Translations under genes and position numbers: made by a program
Notes under the pieces: generated by a model
Told to the model about the DNA's origin: nothing
The model's database searches: none
Seen by the model: the letters and a program-made list of their open reading frames with translations, nothing else
Part shown: positions 12,810 to 14,208 of the stretch, in pieces
Layout of the letters: the number at the start of each line of letters is the position of its first letter
Position numbering within the stretch: position 1 is the first letter of the stretch
DNA from: Clostridiales bacterium
GTDB taxonomy: Bacteria > Bacillota > Clostridia > Caldicoprobacterales > DTU083
DNA: 14,208 bases
Direction of reading: 5' to 3'
Assembly (NCBI GenBank): GCA_012512335.1
Contig: JAAZEK010000320.1
Span: 1 to 14,208 of the forward strand

Positions 12810-14208
12810 CTACACTAACCCAAAATATTTCTCAAAAAAAACAAGTAGTTTTTTAATAATGCTCTGCTTTTTGATAGCACGTCCTCCACCAAAACGTGAA
12901 ACAGGTGGCATAATTTTATCGATATCTGTACCTGTCGTTTTAAGAGTTCCATCTCGGAAGGCATTGTCCAAAAATCGCCTAGTGTCTTCCGGCTTTAATT
13001 TTTCCTCATCTATAATAGCTGCAATATCTACTTCTCGACGTTCATTCAAGAATTTACGCCAATCATCATCTACATTTGTCGCCATGTTTACCTGCTCTAT
13101 GAAATCCTTAATAAGCTCTTTTTTACTGCGAAGCTCAAGGCTTGAATTTATGGCTTTATCAATAGTGGTCAATATCGTCTTGTCTTTACAATTTGATTCC
13201 TGATATTTCGCCACTAGCATTAGAATATAATCTATATTTACTTCAATCTGTCTTATAAGCTCTATCTCGAAAATAATGTCATCATTGATGGTTTCTTTAT
13301 CACCAGTTGTACCTTTTTTATAATCCTGGTACAAATCAATATAATTGCTTTGATAGTCTTGGAAATCTCTCTCAGACAAAATTTCATTACCTTCAAATTC
13401 ATCAAATGAGGTCAAAATATTTCTCATTCTTAGAATTGCACCATATAGCCGAATAAAATCTTTTTCTAATTCTTCTCCAATAATTGCTTGACCAAGAGGA
13501 TACTGAGTAGTTAGACTTAAAATCAAGTCTTTATAACCTGGTTTATATTCTCCTTTATCGTCATAACCATTATAGTATTCTTCGTAGGTTTTGAGCAACA
13601 CAATACCGCCAGCATCCTTGTTTCCAAAAAGAGCAATAGCCTTATCGGTTTCTTCTTTCAAATCACGAAAGCATACAATATTTCCAAAGGTCTTTACGCT
13701 GTTTAAAATACGATTAGTCCGAGAAAATGCCTGAATCAGTCCATGTTGTCTCAGATTCTTGTCTACCCAAAGCGTGTTTAAAGTGGTAGCATCAAAGCCT
13801 GTCAGGAACATATTTACAACAATCAACAAGTCAATTTCTCGATTTTTTACACGCAGTGAAAGATCCTTATAATAGTTCTGAAACTTATCTGAGGAAGTGT
13901 CATAATTCGTGTTGAATGTAGTATTATAGTCCTTGATTGCTGATTCAAGAAAATCTCTAGAACTCTGATCTAGGTTTTGTGTATTAAAATCTTCCTCTGG
14001 TAACAGCCCATCAACTTCCTCTTCATTGGCACTAAAGCTAAAGATGGTGGCTATCTTGAGGTCGCGTCTCTTCTTCGTAATCTGTTTTCTAAACTCAGCA
14101 TAATACTTTATCGCCATAGGAATAGAAGCAACTGCAAATATGGAATTAAAACCAGCAACACGCCTCGTTTCTCGTTTTTCAATCGTTTTCTTGGAATCTT
14201 GCTTGTCA
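12810..14208 (-). CDS. hsdR: Type I restriction enzyme R subunit (HsdR), C-terminal part (runs off right edge)
   Basis: HsdR is the ATP-dependent DNA translocase and nuclease subunit of a type I restriction-modification complex and acts with HsdM and HsdS. The open frame continues without a stop to the window edge, giving about 465 C-terminal residues of a protein normally near 1000. The segment past the first visible Met (14117) reads FNSIFAVASIPMAIKYYAEF, a family match, so that Met is internal. The second helicase domain shows LLIVVNMFLTGFDATTLNTLWVD and the motif VI stretch QAFSRTNRI. A long helical C-terminal domain follows, ending PPVSRFGGG and FFEKYFGLV, typical of the EcoR124-like group. 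The nuclease and Walker A regions lie outside the window, so integrity cannot be judged. HsdM and HsdS are not visible and may lie to the right. Confidence 0.95.
   Translation of the reverse strand, partial: DKQDSKKTIEKRETRRVAGFNSIFAVASIPMAIKYYAEFRKQITKKRRDLKIATIFSFSANEEEVDGLLPEEDFNTQNLDQSSRDFLESAIKDYNTTFNTNYDTSSDKFQNYYKDLSLRVKNREIDLLIVVNMFLTGFDATTLNTLWVDKNLRQHGLIQAFSRTNRILNSVKTFGNIVCFRDLKEETDKAIALFGNKDAGGIVLLKTYEEYYNGYDDKGEYKPGYKDLILSLTTQYPLGQAIIGEELEKDFIRLYGAILRMRNILTSFDEFEGNEILSERDFQDYQSNYIDLYQDYKKGTTGDKETINDDIIFEIELIRQIEVNIDYILMLVAKYQESNCKDKTILTTIDKAINSSLELRSKKELIKDFIEQVNMATNVDDDWRKFLNERREVDIAAIIDEEKLKPEDTRRFLDNAFRDGTLKTTGTDIDKIMPPVSRFGGGRAIKKQSIIKKLLVFFEKYFGLV

Noticed and set aside
1..14208. 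CRISPR arrays, tRNA or rRNA genes, insertion sequences, riboswitches
   Set aside because: I looked for regular repeats, transposase reading frames, terminal inverted repeats, tRNA-like sequences and long structured leaders on both strands and saw none that could be supported.

Overview
The window looks like chromosomal DNA from a low-GC, endospore-forming Firmicute, most likely of class Clostridia (inferred from gene order, AT-richness and sporulation content; the species cannot be named from this sequence). Nearly all of it is recognisable core or sporulation sequence, and I found no cluster that amounts to an undescribed multi-gene system. The points of real interest are a GlmU with a degenerate first domain, alternative-sigma-factor promoter sites, a hairpin over the spoIIID ribosome binding site, and a run of weak start codons.

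Layout. Positions 1-2498 (minus strand) hold glmU, prs and the start of pth, transcribed from a good sigma-A-type promoter at 2580-2608. They supply UDP-GlcNAc precursor, PRPP and peptidyl-tRNA recycling. Positions 2648-5527 (minus strand) hold mbl, fabZ, purR and spoVG. A sigma-H-like promoter lies before mbl, a second before spoVG, and a strong terminator after spoVG separates this block from glmU. Positions 5540-8051 (minus strand) hold spoIID, spoIIQ and spoIIID, the mother-cell/forespore engulfment genes. A sigma-F-like promoter lies before spoIIQ and a terminator candidate follows spoIIID.

Positions 8209-12119 (plus strand, divergent from spoIID) hold a three-gene gerA-type germinant receptor operon in A-B-C order, with 11-base overlaps between neighbouring genes. 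Positions 12172-14208 (minus strand, convergent with the germination operon) hold a HAD-family hydrolase and the 3' half of hsdR, the restriction subunit of a type I restriction-modification system. This last part is probably accessory.

In Bacillus subtilis, purR-yabJ-spoVG-glmU-prs-ctc-pth and spoIID/spoIIQ/spoIIID-mbl/fabZ are two separate neighbourhoods. Here they are joined, and yabJ and ctc are missing from their usual places. The joined block links cell-wall precursor supply, PRPP production and PRPP sensing (PurR) with cell-shape and early-to-middle sporulation functions.
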